A stretch of DNA of 64,000 nt from Acinetobacter dispersus (GTDB lineage: Bacteria > Pseudomonadota > Gammaproteobacteria > Pseudomonadales > Moraxellaceae). Both the position numbers and the translations under genes were made by a program. The notes beneath the pieces were generated by a model. The model was not told the DNA's origin. It searched no databases and was given only the letters and a program-made list of their open reading frames with translations. The stretch covers positions 1,240,001 to 1,304,000 of the forward strand of contig NZ_CP041970.1 of NCBI RefSeq assembly GCF_009884975.1. Reading direction: 5' to 3'. Shown here piece by piece: positions 55,101-64,000 of this stretch. Every line of letters starts with the position of its first letter. Positions within the stretch are counted from its first letter, which is position 1.

Positions 55101-55808
55101 ATGACCCAACTTGCATATATAGAAGAGCTTCAGCAGCTGCTTCAACAAATAACAGATGAAACAACTTCTCTGGCAGAGATACTCGCAGATAAAACAAGTC
55201 AGATTCTATCTAAACATAAGGCTGGAAAAACCAAGGACATTAAGCTTTCTACAACAGAGCGTAAAGAGCTCCAACAGGAAATAAAAGCAGCTCTGCATCA
55301 AAGCCAGTATTGTCAAGGTATGGGTTTCGCCAGTTATAGCGCTGCAACGAGCACTGAACAGGAATACTGGACATTAGAATGGTGGTATAAAAAAGAAAAT
55401 CAATTACAGCAAGCACAACTCGAAAACTACCAAAACGCGCAACGTTTTTTAGATTTCCGGACATTTGAATGGTTCCATCAACCTGCCGAGAATAAACAAC
55501 CCTGTTTCTACGGCCCCTACGTCGATTACATCTGTAACGGCGCTTATACCATTACGATGGCCCATCCAGTCATGATTCGAGACCAGTTTATTGGCGTTAT
55601 TGCGATTGATGTGCTGGTCTCTGCACTGGAGAAAGTGCTGCTTCCCAAGCTTAAAAATATCCAGCAAAAAGCGGTTATCACCAATAATACTGCTCGAGTC
55701 ATTACCTCAAATGATATCAGTATCAGGACTGGGACATTATTGAAGAACTTAACCGATAAATATACAAGTTCTGTTACCAGTCAGTCGTTAAGGTTGGTCG
55801 TGATTTAG
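55101..55808 (+). CDS. Soluble Cache (PDC)-domain protein
   Basis: A 235-residue protein with a helical N-terminus and a Cache core: FYGPYVDYICNGAYTITMAHPVM, then FIGVIAIDVLVSALEKVLLP. Cache domains usually sit outside the membrane in chemoreceptors or kinases and bind amino acids or organic acids. This one has no signal peptide, membrane helix or output domain, so it should be cytoplasmic. Ligand sensing for the neighbouring FadR-type regulator, or catalysis, are possible roles. It starts 64 bases after the regulator. Confidence 0.78.
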   Translation: MTQLAYIEELQQLLQQITDETTSLAEILADKTSQILSKHKAGKTKDIKLSTTERKELQQEIKAALHQSQYCQGMGFASYSAATSTEQEYWTLEWWYKKENQLQQAQLENYQNAQRFLDFRTFEWFHQPAENKQPCFYGPYVDYICNGAYTITMAHPVMIRDQFIGVIAIDVLVSALEKVLLPKLKNIQQKAVITNNTARVITSNDISIRTGTLLKNLTDKYTSSVTSQSLRLVVI

Positions 55809-55959
55809 TACTCACTTGTTCTAAATTAAACGCTTAACCATCTCTTTCGCATAAGTTTTTTCTTTTTGGCTTGTCAAAAAAATAAGCCAAGGGAGTTTTT
55901 TGCCTAAAAATTACAAGTTTTTCTGGATAGAAAAGCGCAATAAATCAGGTTGAAGGAAT

Positions 55960-57291
55960 ATGGAACAAGAATCTGCCTCTCTTAAAAAGCTTTCATTGTG
56001 GCAAGTCACTGTGATCGGTATTGCCTACATGACCCCCATGACCGTATTTGATACCTTTGGCATTGTTTCAGGAATCACCCACGGCCATGTTCCGCTGGCT
56101 TATTTATTAGCACTGACCACAATGCTATTAACTGCATTTAGCTATGCACGATTTAGTAAACATTCAGAAAAAGCAGGTTCTGCCTATACCTACACCACTG
56201 AAAGTATTGGTCCTAAAAGTGGTCTGTTCGTCGGTTGGTGTACCTTACTTGATTATTTATTATTGCCTTTAATTAACGTTTTACTTGCAGCCATTTATTT
56301 AACTGCCCTCATTCCCAGTGTTCCCTATTGGTTTTGGGTGGTCATATCTGCTGGTTTAGTCACTTTAGTCAATTGCTTCCGTATTCGTTTACTCGCGAAC
56401 ATCAGCCTGATTTTTGTATTCGCCCCTATTATCCTGATGATTATTTTTGTGTATTTAGTCATTCAAGGGATTGGAAATACGCAAGGTTATGAATATGTAC
56501 TGACTTTAAATCCTTTGTGGACTGGTCCGCAGGAGTTATTGCCTCTGGTTGCAGGCGCCTCTGTACTCTGTTTTTCTTTTTTGGGTTTTGATGCAGTTAC
56601 AACCCTCTCCAATGAAACCAAGAATCCCACCAAAACGATTCCTTATGCTGTCCTTCTCACCACACTTTTTGGCGGCATGATCTTCTTTACCGCATCATGG
56701 TTCATTCAACTGTACTATCCAACCAATGCCCGTTTTCACCATCCATCTGAGGCACTTCCAGAAATCGTACTGTATGTCGGTGGTGCTTTATTCCAGTCGA
56801 TTTTCTTATGCGGGCAAATTATGAATACCGTGGCCTCAGGACTCGCATCACATGCCAGTGCATCTCGACTACTCTATATCATGGGCAAAGATAATATTTT
56901 CCCCAGAAAGTACTTTGGAACACTTCATGCGGCTTTAGGTACACCATTTTTCTCGGTATTATTTGTCGGATTTATCTCATTAAGCGCTATTTTCTTAAAT
57001 CTTGCGCAAGTAATCAGCCTGATTAGTTTTGGTGCACTGGTTGCGTTTACCGCGGTCAACTTCTCGGTATTCATCAAGTTTTATGTCAAAGAAAAGCAGC
57101 GTTTAGGATTTAAAAATAAGTTTTTTAATCTCTTTTTACCTCTTATTTCTGTGATCAGTATTCTGTGTCTCTGGATCAATCTAGACTCATCGGCCTTAAA
57201 ATTTGGAAGCTGTTGGCTGGCTATTGGTCTGCTGATATTTATTTACAAGTTGATGAAAAAGCAAAATATGACTCTAACTAACACCTGTTAA
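55960..57291 (+). CDS. APC-family amino acid/amine permease
   Basis: A 443-residue, 12-helix inner-membrane permease. The N-terminal LSLWQVTVIGIAYMTPMTVFDTFGI and FSKHSEKAGSAYTYTTESIGP carry the APC unwound-helix motifs, and FLGFDAVTTLSNETKNPTKTIP is the classical helix 6-7 signature. It ends the plus-strand cluster. With the upstream aldehyde dehydrogenase it suggests uptake and oxidation of an amine or amino acid. The start follows GAAGGA. The substrate is not deducible. Confidence 0.87.
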   Translation: MEQESASLKKLSLWQVTVIGIAYMTPMTVFDTFGIVSGITHGHVPLAYLLALTTMLLTAFSYARFSKHSEKAGSAYTYTTESIGPKSGLFVGWCTLLDYLLLPLINVLLAAIYLTALIPSVPYWFWVVISAGLVTLVNCFRIRLLANISLIFVFAPIILMIIFVYLVIQGIGNTQGYEYVLTLNPLWTGPQELLPLVAGASVLCFSFLGFDAVTTLSNETKNPTKTIPYAVLLTTLFGGMIFFTASWFIQLYYPTNARFHHPSEALPEIVLYVGGALFQSIFLCGQIMNTVASGLASHASASRLLYIMGKDNIFPRKYFGTLHAALGTPFFSVLFVGFISLSAIFLNLAQVISLISFGALVAFTAVNFSVFIKFYVKEKQRLGFKNKFFNLFLPLISVISILCLWINLDSSALKFGSCWLAIGLLIFIYKLMKKQNMTLTNTC

Positions 57292-57320
57292 ATTGTTTAT
57301 CAATATCAACTGAATCAGCT

Positions 57321-57347
57321 ATTTGCCCCTTGTGTAAAGGGGCAAAT
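57321..57347. terminator. Hairpin between convergent permease and dehydrogenase genes
   Basis: ATTTGCCCCT (57321-57330) pairs with 57338-57347 around a 7-base loop. There is no long U-tract on either strand, so it is terminator-like only. Confidence 0.5.
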
Positions 57348-57428
57348 AAGCGCATTTAGAAATTGGCCAACTCAAATGTTTAGCTCAATCCTCTTATACT
57401 GCAAACGTGTATTCGTAGATTAAAAAAT

Positions 57429-58883
57429 CTAGAATGGGTAATGCGGTGCTTGTGCCTGAATCGTCATCCACTGCCATTGGGTAAACTCATCAGCATTTGC
57501 AGGTCCACCAATCCGTGTACCATTGCCTGATGCTCCAAATCCACCGAATGGATTCACTGTTTCATCATTTACCGTTTGATCATTAATATGTAATAAACCA
57601 ACATTTAGTTGTTGTCCAAGTTGCATAGCACGGCCAACATTGGCAGTAATAATGCCCGCCGAAAGCCCATAATCGCCTTCATTTGCAAGTTCAATTGCCT
57701 GTTCATCGGTGCTAAAAGGAATCAAGACTGCCACTGGACCGAAGATTTCTTCAGTAAAAATCGGATTGTCTTGCTTTACATCTGCCAATACCGTTGGCTC
57801 AAAGAAAACCCCTTTCGCCTGCCCACCGACTTCCAGTTTTGCACCATGCGCAATCGCATCTTTAACCAGTTGCTCGACACGTTGCGATTGTTTGGCATTA
57901 ATCAGTGGACCAATCGTGACATCACTTTGCAAAGGATTACCCACGACAAAATTTTTGACCTTTTCAATGACACGTTGTTTGACTTGATGATAGATATTTT
58001 CCTGAATCAAGATTTTTCCAGATGTCATACAAATTTGACCTGAATGCAAAAACGCACCCCAAGCAATATTCTCAGCAGCCAGTTCAATGTCTGCATCATC
58101 TAAAATAATCAAAGAGTTCTTACCGCCTAACTCGAGTGATACTTTTTTCAGTGTTTTAGCTGCATTGGCACCCACAATACGACCAACATGAGTGGAGCCA
58201 GTAAATTGGATGCTGGCAATATTTTTGTCCAATGTTAGTGCTTCACCAACTTCTGCACCACCAGGTAAAACGTGTAATAGTCCCTGTGGTAAACCCGCCA
58301 ATTCAAAAATTCGGGCAATTGCATAACCACTACAGACCGCAGTGCGCTCATCGGGCTTAAGCACAACTGCATTTCCCAGTGCTAATGCAGGCGCAACCGC
58401 ACGTAGTGCAAGATATAATGGAAAATTAAACGGCGAAATCACTCCAACGACACCTAGAGGAACACGTCTTGCTAAACTTAATTTACCTTGAGAAGTCGGC
58501 AATAATGTGCCCTGATCAGCCGCAGGTAATCCAATACAATGCTTTAATACCTGTATCGAAATATTAACCTCAAAACCTGCTTTTAATTGTAGAGAACCGC
58601 TTTCTTTTACCAACCATTCAATAATTTCAGCTTGATGCTCCGTCAAAATCTGAACTGCGCGTTCGAACACCACCTGACGTTCTTGATAACTCAGCGCCCA
58701 CCATTGCTTTTGTGCAAGCTTTGCTTGTTGCGCAGCATCTGCAATATCTGCTGCTGAGGCATAGCCGATCTGGCCTAATGACTCGCCCGTTGCAACTTCA
58801 ACCACTTGATAACCGTTCTTGGCGGATTGCCATGTACCACGAAATAATTTTTGATCCCAAATTTCTTTTGTTAAAATAGACAT
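57429..58883 (-). CDS. Benzaldehyde dehydrogenase-like enzyme
   Basis: A 484-residue aldehyde dehydrogenase. GVVGVISPFNFPLYLALRAV, LELGGKNSLIILDD (Glu) and HSGQICMTSGKILIQ (catalytic Cys) are visible. HINDQTVNDETVNPFGGFG near the end is typical of the XylC/AreC benzaldehyde dehydrogenase group. It is close in length to Acinetobacter AreC as I recall it. The frame opens at 58916; GAGG favours the Met at 58883. It sits beside paaY with about 240 bases between, so it may feed aryl aldehydes such as phenylacetaldehyde or benzaldehyde into ring-degrading pathways, with no direct proof. Confidence 0.85.
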   Translation of the reverse strand: MSILTKEIWDQKLFRGTWQSAKNGYQVVEVATGESLGQIGYASAADIADAAQQAKLAQKQWWALSYQERQVVFERAVQILTEHQAEIIEWLVKESGSLQLKAGFEVNISIQVLKHCIGLPAADQGTLLPTSQGKLSLARRVPLGVVGVISPFNFPLYLALRAVAPALALGNAVVLKPDERTAVCSGYAIARIFELAGLPQGLLHVLPGGAEVGEALTLDKNIASIQFTGSTHVGRIVGANAAKTLKKVSLELGGKNSLIILDDADIELAAENIAWGAFLHSGQICMTSGKILIQENIYHQVKQRVIEKVKNFVVGNPLQSDVTIGPLINAKQSQRVEQLVKDAIAHGAKLEVGGQAKGVFFEPTVLADVKQDNPIFTEEIFGPVAVLIPFSTDEQAIELANEGDYGLSAGIITANVGRAMQLGQQLNVGLLHINDQTVNDETVNPFGGFGASGNGTRIGGPANADEFTQWQWMTIQAQAPHYPF

Positions 58884-59119
58884 CATGACCTCATTGTATT
58901 TTCTTAACCAATACATTCAATTTAGGCATCTTGTTTTCCTAAAATGAGATGAACGCTTCTTACTAATAGTGCTCTGTGTTTATTCACACTGAACGATATT
59001 TTAAGTTTCATCATGTGCTGATATTGAATGGGAAGCTGTTGTCTTTTTTTGACTAAACGGTATTTGTTATTAGAGCTGACAGGAAAGCATAAATAAGCCA
59101 AGTCATTGAAATATCGGCT

Positions 59120-59722
59120 TCATTCTGCGTTTGGTTTAATCTGATGCTCTGCCTGAAAAGCTTGATAGGTCCTCCGTTCAGCAGATTCTTCTGCTAAAGG
59201 TGCCACCTCTATCATCGTGTTTAAACAACGCTGCGCCAAGTAAATATATTCTTGGGTCCCTTTGATTTTCCATGCGCGTTCTTGTTCTGATAAATCTCGC
59301 ACAACTTTTGCTGGACTGCCCATTGCCAATACATTGGCAGGAATTTTATCTTTGGTTTTCACCAGACTATTTGCACCAATAATGGTATTTTCACCAATTT
59401 CAGCATAATCCAGTATCACACTATTCATGCCAATCAAGGCATTTTGACCAATACGACAACCATGCAACGTCGTAGCATGGCCAATATGCCCCATTTCTTC
59501 AACGAGAGTTATACTTTGCGGAAAACCATGAATGATGCAACTGTCTTGTACATTGGCATTCTGTTTGATATGAATGCGACCAAAATCAGCCCGCAGTGAA
59601 GCAAAAGGTCCAATATAAACACCTGCCTCAATAATCACATCGCCAATCAACACCGCTGTAGGATGTACAAATGCACTGGGATGAACGACTGGAATCACAC
59701 CATCAATACTGTAACAAGGCAT
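59120..59722 (-). CDS. paaY: PaaY thioesterase (gamma-carbonic-anhydrase fold)
   Basis: A 200-residue left-handed beta-helix protein with hexapeptide repeats. [35 protein letters not shown] and [19 protein letters not shown] give the three-His metal site of the gamma-CA fold. In phenylacetate catabolism PaaY removes dead-end CoA thioesters made by the pathway. It overlaps the paaX stop and is in the usual paaX-paaY order. C-terminal helices ([20 protein letters not shown]) complete the family pattern. Confidence 0.93.
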   Translation of the reverse strand: MPCYSIDGVIPVVHPSAFVHPTAVLIGDVIIEAGVYIGPFASLRADFGRIHIKQNANVQDSCIIHGFPQSITLVEEMGHIGHATTLHGCRIGQNALIGMNSVILDYAEIGENTIIGANSLVKTKDKIPANVLAMGSPAKVVRDLSEQERAWKIKGTQEYIYLAQRCLNTMIEVAPLAEESAERRTYQAFQAEHQIKPNAE

Positions 59723-60668
59723 CATTCACTCTCTCATTATTTTGGTTCAAACCACCAAAACGGCGCCAAAAATGTGCCGTTGCATTTGGCATAGGTCCTT
59801 CTGATGTTGCAGCAACCGACAAGAAATAGTCATCTGCAGCCTCAAATACCTTCTTATAAATATTCATGGATAAAGTACGTGCATTGACTGCTGGCCAATC
59901 TGCTGACAACAATTCTAAGGGCAAAGCAGGATCTTTCAGTAAAATTCGACGATAGTAATGAATCAGTAAGGTTCGGATCTGAAAAGCTTGAATCGGTTCA
60001 ATGCTCTCATCGTCCTGCATTAAAATCACGCCAATCTCCCGAAACATATCTAGAAATTGCAGATAGCGTTGTCGTAACTCATCAATCGGCCAATTGGTCT
60101 CTAACATGCGAGCGATAGTTTCAGTTGAATTATTAAATAACTGTAAGGTCTCTGCCTTAAACACCACCACCTGTTCACTCATGTTCAAATCAATTAATAG
60201 CTTTTGTAATTGCAGTCGATTAAAGCCTGGATAAGCCATAAGATTGGTTGAAATATTGGCAAAACCTAACCATTCCAACTCTTTCTTTAAAAATGCTTTA
60301 TTGTCAGTATCCAGACTCGACATTAGAATCAGATCCCAAGAGTGATCCCATTCCTTCATCTGATCATTATAAATCCGTTGCTCTGCTTGCAAGTATTTTG
60401 CTCGACTGGCATCGGTAATCCGATAAAAGCTGGTTCTACCAATTTTATCTGAACCTAACCAATCACTTTTCACTAGACGGAAAACTGAAGTCCTTACAGC
60501 ACGATCATTAAAATCAAAAAGCTCCATTAGCTGAATCAAGCTTGCAAGGCTGATGTTGCCTCCTCGATGCAGGACTGAATCTCCAAAAATAGTAGAAATC
60601 AGCGAAGTTCCGCTTAAAGTCTCATTCTTAATAATCGAATCAATAATTTGCTGTAATTTTACACTCAT
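59703..60668 (-). CDS. paaX: Phenylacetate-CoA responsive repressor
   Basis: A 321-residue GntR-like repressor that releases DNA when phenylacetyl-CoA accumulates. [21 protein letters not shown] and [14 protein letters not shown] form the N-terminal winged helix, and [20 protein letters not shown] and HFWRRFGG are typical PaaX blocks. Two Mets compete for the start; the one at 60668 follows the first by two codons. It is downstream of paaK and overlaps paaY by 20 bases. Confidence 0.93.
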   Translation of the reverse strand: MSVKLQQIIDSIIKNETLSGTSLISTIFGDSVLHRGGNISLASLIQLMELFDFNDRAVRTSVFRLVKSDWLGSDKIGRTSFYRITDASRAKYLQAEQRIYNDQMKEWDHSWDLILMSSLDTDNKAFLKKELEWLGFANISTNLMAYPGFNRLQLQKLLIDLNMSEQVVVFKAETLQLFNNSTETIARMLETNWPIDELRQRYLQFLDMFREIGVILMQDDESIEPIQAFQIRTLLIHYYRRILLKDPALPLELLSADWPAVNARTLSMNIYKKVFEAADDYFLSVAATSEGPMPNATAHFWRRFGGLNQNNERVNDALLQY

Positions 60669-60728
60669 ACCCATGTCTTAGCGTTTAAGATTCAGGATAT
60701 AGATTCTATACCCTGAATGATCATAATG

Positions 60729-62018
60729 TTAAGCAATCTGACGCATATCGATTACCCGTTTTGCTTTACCTTCAGAGCGAGGCAAAGTCAGTTCATTCAC
60801 TACTTCCACCGTGACTGAAATCCCAATCATGGTTTTAATCCGTTGCATCAGCTGCTTAGCCAGTTGCTGTGCTTGCTGATCACAGTTATGACACATTTCT
60901 GTACGTATGTGCAAAGTATCCATATGCCCTTTCTTCGCAACCAGAATTTCGTAATTCGGCACTAGACTTGGCACTTGAAGAATTTGTTCTTCAATTTGAG
61001 TTGGAAATACATTTACCCCACGAATAATCAGCATATCATCACTACGTCCTACAATCTTGTCCATACGACGCATCGCCATGTTCTGACCTGCCAATAAACG
61101 AGTCAAATCGCGGGTACGATAGCGGATAATCGGCAAACCTTCTTTGGTAATGGTAGTGAATACCAGTTCGCCCAATTCACCATCCTTACACACTTCACCT
61201 GTTTCAGGATTAATGATCTCAGGATAAAAGTGATCTTCCCAAATGGTTAAGCCTTCACCTTCATTCAGGCACTGCATCGCAACGCCCGGCCCCATGATCT
61301 CAGATAAACCATAAATATCTAATGCCTTGATATTCAAACGCTCTTCGATTTCACGACGTAACTCATTTGTCCAAGGTTCAGCACCAAAAATACCGACTTT
61401 TAAAGAAGTATTCCGTGCACTACCCAACTGTTGCTCTAGTTTTTCAATAATGCTCACACAGTATGATGGCGTCACCATAATCGCTGTCGGTTTAAAGTCC
61501 TGAATCAGTTGAACCTGTTTTTCGGTTTGACCACCAGACATCGGAATCACGGTTGCACCTAAGCGTTCTGCACCATAATGCGCACCTAAACCACCAGTAA
61601 ATAAACCATAACCATAGGCAACCTGAATCATATCCTTGGCACTTAGACCTGCCATACGTAAGCAACGCGCCACGATATCCGACCAAGTATGAATATCTTT
61701 TTGGGTATATCCAACTACGGTGGGTTTGCCTGTTGTCCCAGAAGAAGCATGTAAACGGACAATTTGTTCCTGCGGCACAGCAAACATACCAAACGGATAG
61801 TTATCTCTTAGATCCTGTTTGGTGGTAAATGGAAACTTTGCGAGATCATCCAATGTCACAAAGTCATCGGGATGTACACCAGCATCATCGAACTTTTTCT
61901 TGTACACCGGGCTATTGGCATAGACATAGGTCAATGTTTCCTTTAACCGTTTGGTTTGAAGTGCTCGCAACTCCGCTAGCGTCATTTTTTCTACATTATC
62001 TATAATTTGGCTATCCAC
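60729..62018 (-). CDS. paaK: Phenylacetate-CoA ligase
   Basis: A 429-residue AMP-forming ligase that makes phenylacetyl-CoA, the first intermediate and the inducer of the pathway. LHASSGTTGKPTVVGYT is the AMP-binding loop, AYGYGLFTGGLGAHYG is specific to PaaK, and DIYGLSEIMGPGVA and YRTRDLTRLL are further conserved blocks. Length is typical. The gap to paaJ is 42 bases on the same strand, so they are probably co-transcribed. Confidence 0.96.
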   Translation of the reverse strand: MDSQIIDNVEKMTLAELRALQTKRLKETLTYVYANSPVYKKKFDDAGVHPDDFVTLDDLAKFPFTTKQDLRDNYPFGMFAVPQEQIVRLHASSGTTGKPTVVGYTQKDIHTWSDIVARCLRMAGLSAKDMIQVAYGYGLFTGGLGAHYGAERLGATVIPMSGGQTEKQVQLIQDFKPTAIMVTPSYCVSIIEKLEQQLGSARNTSLKVGIFGAEPWTNELRREIEERLNIKALDIYGLSEIMGPGVAMQCLNEGEGLTIWEDHFYPEIINPETGEVCKDGELGELVFTTITKEGLPIIRYRTRDLTRLLAGQNMAMRRMDKIVGRSDDMLIIRGVNVFPTQIEEQILQVPSLVPNYEILVAKKGHMDTLHIRTEMCHNCDQQAQQLAKQLMQRIKTMIGISVTVEVVNELTLPRSEGKAKRVIDMRQIA

Positions 62019-62060
62019 TGCCGTATCTCCTATGTCGTTATTACACGAGAACCATCTACA

Positions 62061-63272
62061 TTAATTTAAATTTTCTAAAATAAGGGCCACACCTTGGCCG
62101 ACACCAACACACATGGTGCACAGTGCATATTGACCACCACGTCTTTTTAATTCTCTGGTGGCGGTAATCACCAAACGAGTTCCGCTCATACCCAGTGGAT
62201 GTCCAAGGGCAATCGCACCACCATTCGGATTAACACGTGCATCATCATCTTTTAAACCCAACTCACGCATACAGGCCAAAGACTGAGCTGCAAATGCCTC
62301 GTTCAGCTCAATCACATCCATTTGATCTAAGCGAAGACCTGTTTGTTTTAAAAGTTTCTGAACTGCTGGCACGGGCCCAATGCCCATATATTTTGGCTCA
62401 ACACCTGCACTTGCAATCGCGACCACACGTGCCAAAGGTTTTAATCCGTGGCTATCAGCAAACTGACGATTGGTCAATAACACACATGCCGAACCATCAT
62501 TGACACCAGAAGCATTGCCCGCAGTGACTGAACCACCCTCTTTACGGAATGGGGCTTTGAGTTTTGCCAAACCCTCTAGGCTAGTCTCTGCTCGTGGATG
62601 CTCATCTTGACTAAAAATAGTGATGTTCTTTTTACGATCGACCAGTTCAACGGGCAAGATTTCATCTGTAAAAAAACCATTTTGTTGCGCCACTGCCACT
62701 TTTTGTTGACTACGAATCGCAAACTCATCCTGATCTTTTCGGCTAATCTGGTATTTCTCAGCCACATTCTCAGCCGTTTCCGGCATGCTGTCGGTGCCAT
62801 ATTCGGCTTTCATCTTTTTATTAACAAAACGCCAGCCAATCGTGGTATCAAATATTTCCGGACTGCGTCCAAATGCTTCTGTTGGCTTGGCTTGAACAAA
62901 GGGCGCTCGGCTCATTGACTCCACGCCACCTGCCAGTACAAATTGAGACTCGCCAGATTTAATTGAGCGTGCTGCCAAACCGACTGCATCTAAACCAGAT
63001 GCACATAAACGGTTCACTGTGATTGCAGGAACAGCTTCAGGTAAACCAGCCAATAAGGTTGCCATACGCGCCACATTACGGTTATCTTCACCCGCTTGAT
63101 TGGCGCACCCTAAAAACACTTCATCCAATTCTTGCCAAGGTAAATCAGCATGCTTTTCTTTTAAATATTTAATCGGCAATGCCGCAAGATCATCAGTACG
63201 CACTGAACTTAATGCACCTGCATAGCGACCAATTGGGGTACGAATAAAATCGCAAATTAAAACGTCTTCCAT
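62061..63272 (-). CDS. paaJ: 3-oxoadipyl-CoA thiolase
   Basis: A 403-residue thiolase that splits 3-oxoadipyl-CoA into succinyl-CoA and acetyl-CoA, the last step of phenylacetate breakdown and of the beta-ketoadipate pathway. The active Cys is in [11 protein letters not shown], His and Cys of the acid-base pair in [19 protein letters not shown] and [15 protein letters not shown]. The PcaF-type paralogue would be nearly indistinguishable; the neighbours make PaaJ the better call. It starts 12 bases after the end of paaH. Confidence 0.93.
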   Translation of the reverse strand: MEDVLICDFIRTPIGRYAGALSSVRTDDLAALPIKYLKEKHADLPWQELDEVFLGCANQAGEDNRNVARMATLLAGLPEAVPAITVNRLCASGLDAVGLAARSIKSGESQFVLAGGVESMSRAPFVQAKPTEAFGRSPEIFDTTIGWRFVNKKMKAEYGTDSMPETAENVAEKYQISRKDQDEFAIRSQQKVAVAQQNGFFTDEILPVELVDRKKNITIFSQDEHPRAETSLEGLAKLKAPFRKEGGSVTAGNASGVNDGSACVLLTNRQFADSHGLKPLARVVAIASAGVEPKYMGIGPVPAVQKLLKQTGLRLDQMDVIELNEAFAAQSLACMRELGLKDDDARVNPNGGAIALGHPLGMSGTRLVITATRELKRRGGQYALCTMCVGVGQGVALILENLN

Positions 63273-63284
63273 TTTGACTCCTGT

Positions 63285-64000
63285 CTATGCAAAGGCTTTT
63301 AAATCTTTTGAATAATCAGCGCGAATACACTGCTGCTTCGCCACGTATTGTTTGAGATAAAGACTTGCACGATATTTTTCTTCGCCATAGATCGCATATA
63401 AATTGTTAAGTGTTGCCAAGACGTATTCAGCGCCCAATTGCATCATCCATTGATACGGCCCTTTAGGATAGTTCACTCCATATTTCATGGCATTATCAAT
63501 ATCTTCCATACTCGCAACACCATGCAGACTTGCTTCACAGGCTTCATTAATCAGCAAAACAATCGTACGCAAGGTTAATAGTGCTGGATGATCACTGATC
63601 CAAAGTACCTTGATCTGGGATTGGACAAAGAAATCCTCAACAGTTGCAAGATCATCCGCTTGGCAAAGATGGTTATGGCTAAGAACCACCGCCTGTGCCT
63701 GTTCAAAATGATGATGCCAATCCATCAATACCGTTTTACGACTTGGATAATCGATATTGGCAGATTCTCCATGACTTAGACGCAAATCAACATCATCAAT
63801 TTGGATGATATTTTCATTGCTTGCTAAAGCACGACTTAAGCCCAGACGTTCTAATAAATGCGGACATTGCGCCCATGTACCTTTGACTTGAACATCAGCA
63901 TGAAAAGACGGCGCAGTAATAAGCTGAGGCTGAAAAGTCGCATACTGATTTTTTTCATCATAGCGATAAAAGCCTTGCTTTGATTTACGTCCCCATGTAC
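63285..64000 (-). CDS. paaH: 3-hydroxyacyl-CoA dehydrogenase PaaH, 5' end beyond window
   Basis: The frame stays open to the right edge of the window, so the gene is cut there; about 238 C-terminal residues are present. TWGRKSKQGFYRYDEKNQ at the edge is the conserved GRKSGxGFYxY block found in the middle of 3-hydroxyadipyl-CoA dehydrogenases, and VASMEDIDNAMKYGVNYPKGP is the C-terminal domain signature. The NAD-binding domain is outside. The gene oxidises 3-hydroxyadipyl-CoA, directly before the PaaJ step. Confidence 0.92.
   Translation of the reverse strand, partial: TWGRKSKQGFYRYDEKNQYATFQPQLITAPSFHADVQVKGTWAQCPHLLERLGLSRALASNENIIQIDDVDLRLSHGESANIDYPSRKTVLMDWHHHFEQAQAVVLSHNHLCQADDLATVEDFFVQSQIKVLWISDHPALLTLRTIVLLINEACEASLHGVASMEDIDNAMKYGVNYPKGPYQWMMQLGAEYVLATLNNLYAIYGEEKYRASLYLKQYVAKQQCIRADYSKDLKAFA

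Overview
The window looks like chromosomal DNA from an Acinetobacter species. It is AT-rich and carries a pobA/pobR pair with very Acinetobacter-like PobR motifs, a bifunctional HAD-phosphatase/mannitol-1-phosphate dehydrogenase (MtlD), a twelve-gene siderophore locus in the order of the baumannoferrin (bfnA-L) cluster of A. baumannii, and a paa (phenylacetate) cluster. I see no rRNA or tRNA gene, insertion sequence or CRISPR array. Identifications rest on motifs and recalled family knowledge; no database search was run.

Layout. 1-5.1 kb: a guanidine-II riboswitch with its Gdx exporter, an OmpW-family barrel, an orphan phage-type lysozyme, then a gene-poor stretch that holds two copies of a 37-residue membrane protein, another small membrane protein and a likely small RNA. 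5.1-10.7 kb: a YARHG-like secreted protein, a HIT hydrolase, a porin, a YidB-like protein, DUF6231 and DUF2797 proteins, and lpxB. 10.9-13.0 kb: a DUF3649/PepSY/DUF3325 membrane trio. 13.1-21.9 kb: Cys/His-rich secreted proteins, a TauE/SafE permease, DAHP synthase, a LysE exporter, an AraC regulator and a DUF2946/TonB receptor/PepSY cassette that is probably metal-related. 21.9-27.3 kb: cobalamin nucleotide-loop genes (cobU, a frameshifted cobT, cobC, cobS), a HAE-type (MINPP-like) phytase lipoprotein and a 2H phosphoesterase. 27.3-31.1 kb: mtlD and an AAHS-type MFS transporter.

31.4-46.9 kb: the siderophore locus, all on the minus strand. It holds three NIS synthetases, an N-hydroxylase, an acyltransferase, an MFS exporter, a FhuF-type reductase, a RraA-fold protein, a TonB receptor and a second DUF3649/PepSY/DUF3325 trio. 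Fur-box-like palindromes lie before bfnA, bfnH and bfnL, so iron starvation should switch on synthesis, export, uptake and reductive release together.

46.9-64 kb: ybaK, a hypothetical gene, an AarF/ABC1 kinase, divergent pobA/pobR with a candidate operator, an uncharacterised plus-strand catabolic cluster (aldehyde dehydrogenase, tandem NTF2-like protein, FadR-type regulator, soluble Cache protein, APC permease), a benzaldehyde-dehydrogenase-like enzyme, and the end of a paa cluster (paaH partial, paaJ, paaK, paaX, paaY). The right-hand third is thus mainly aromatic and amine/aldehyde catabolism.

The features I rate most worth following are the duplicated 37-residue membrane protein, the small RNA candidate, the homopolymer frameshift in cobT, and the Cache/NTF2/permease cluster.
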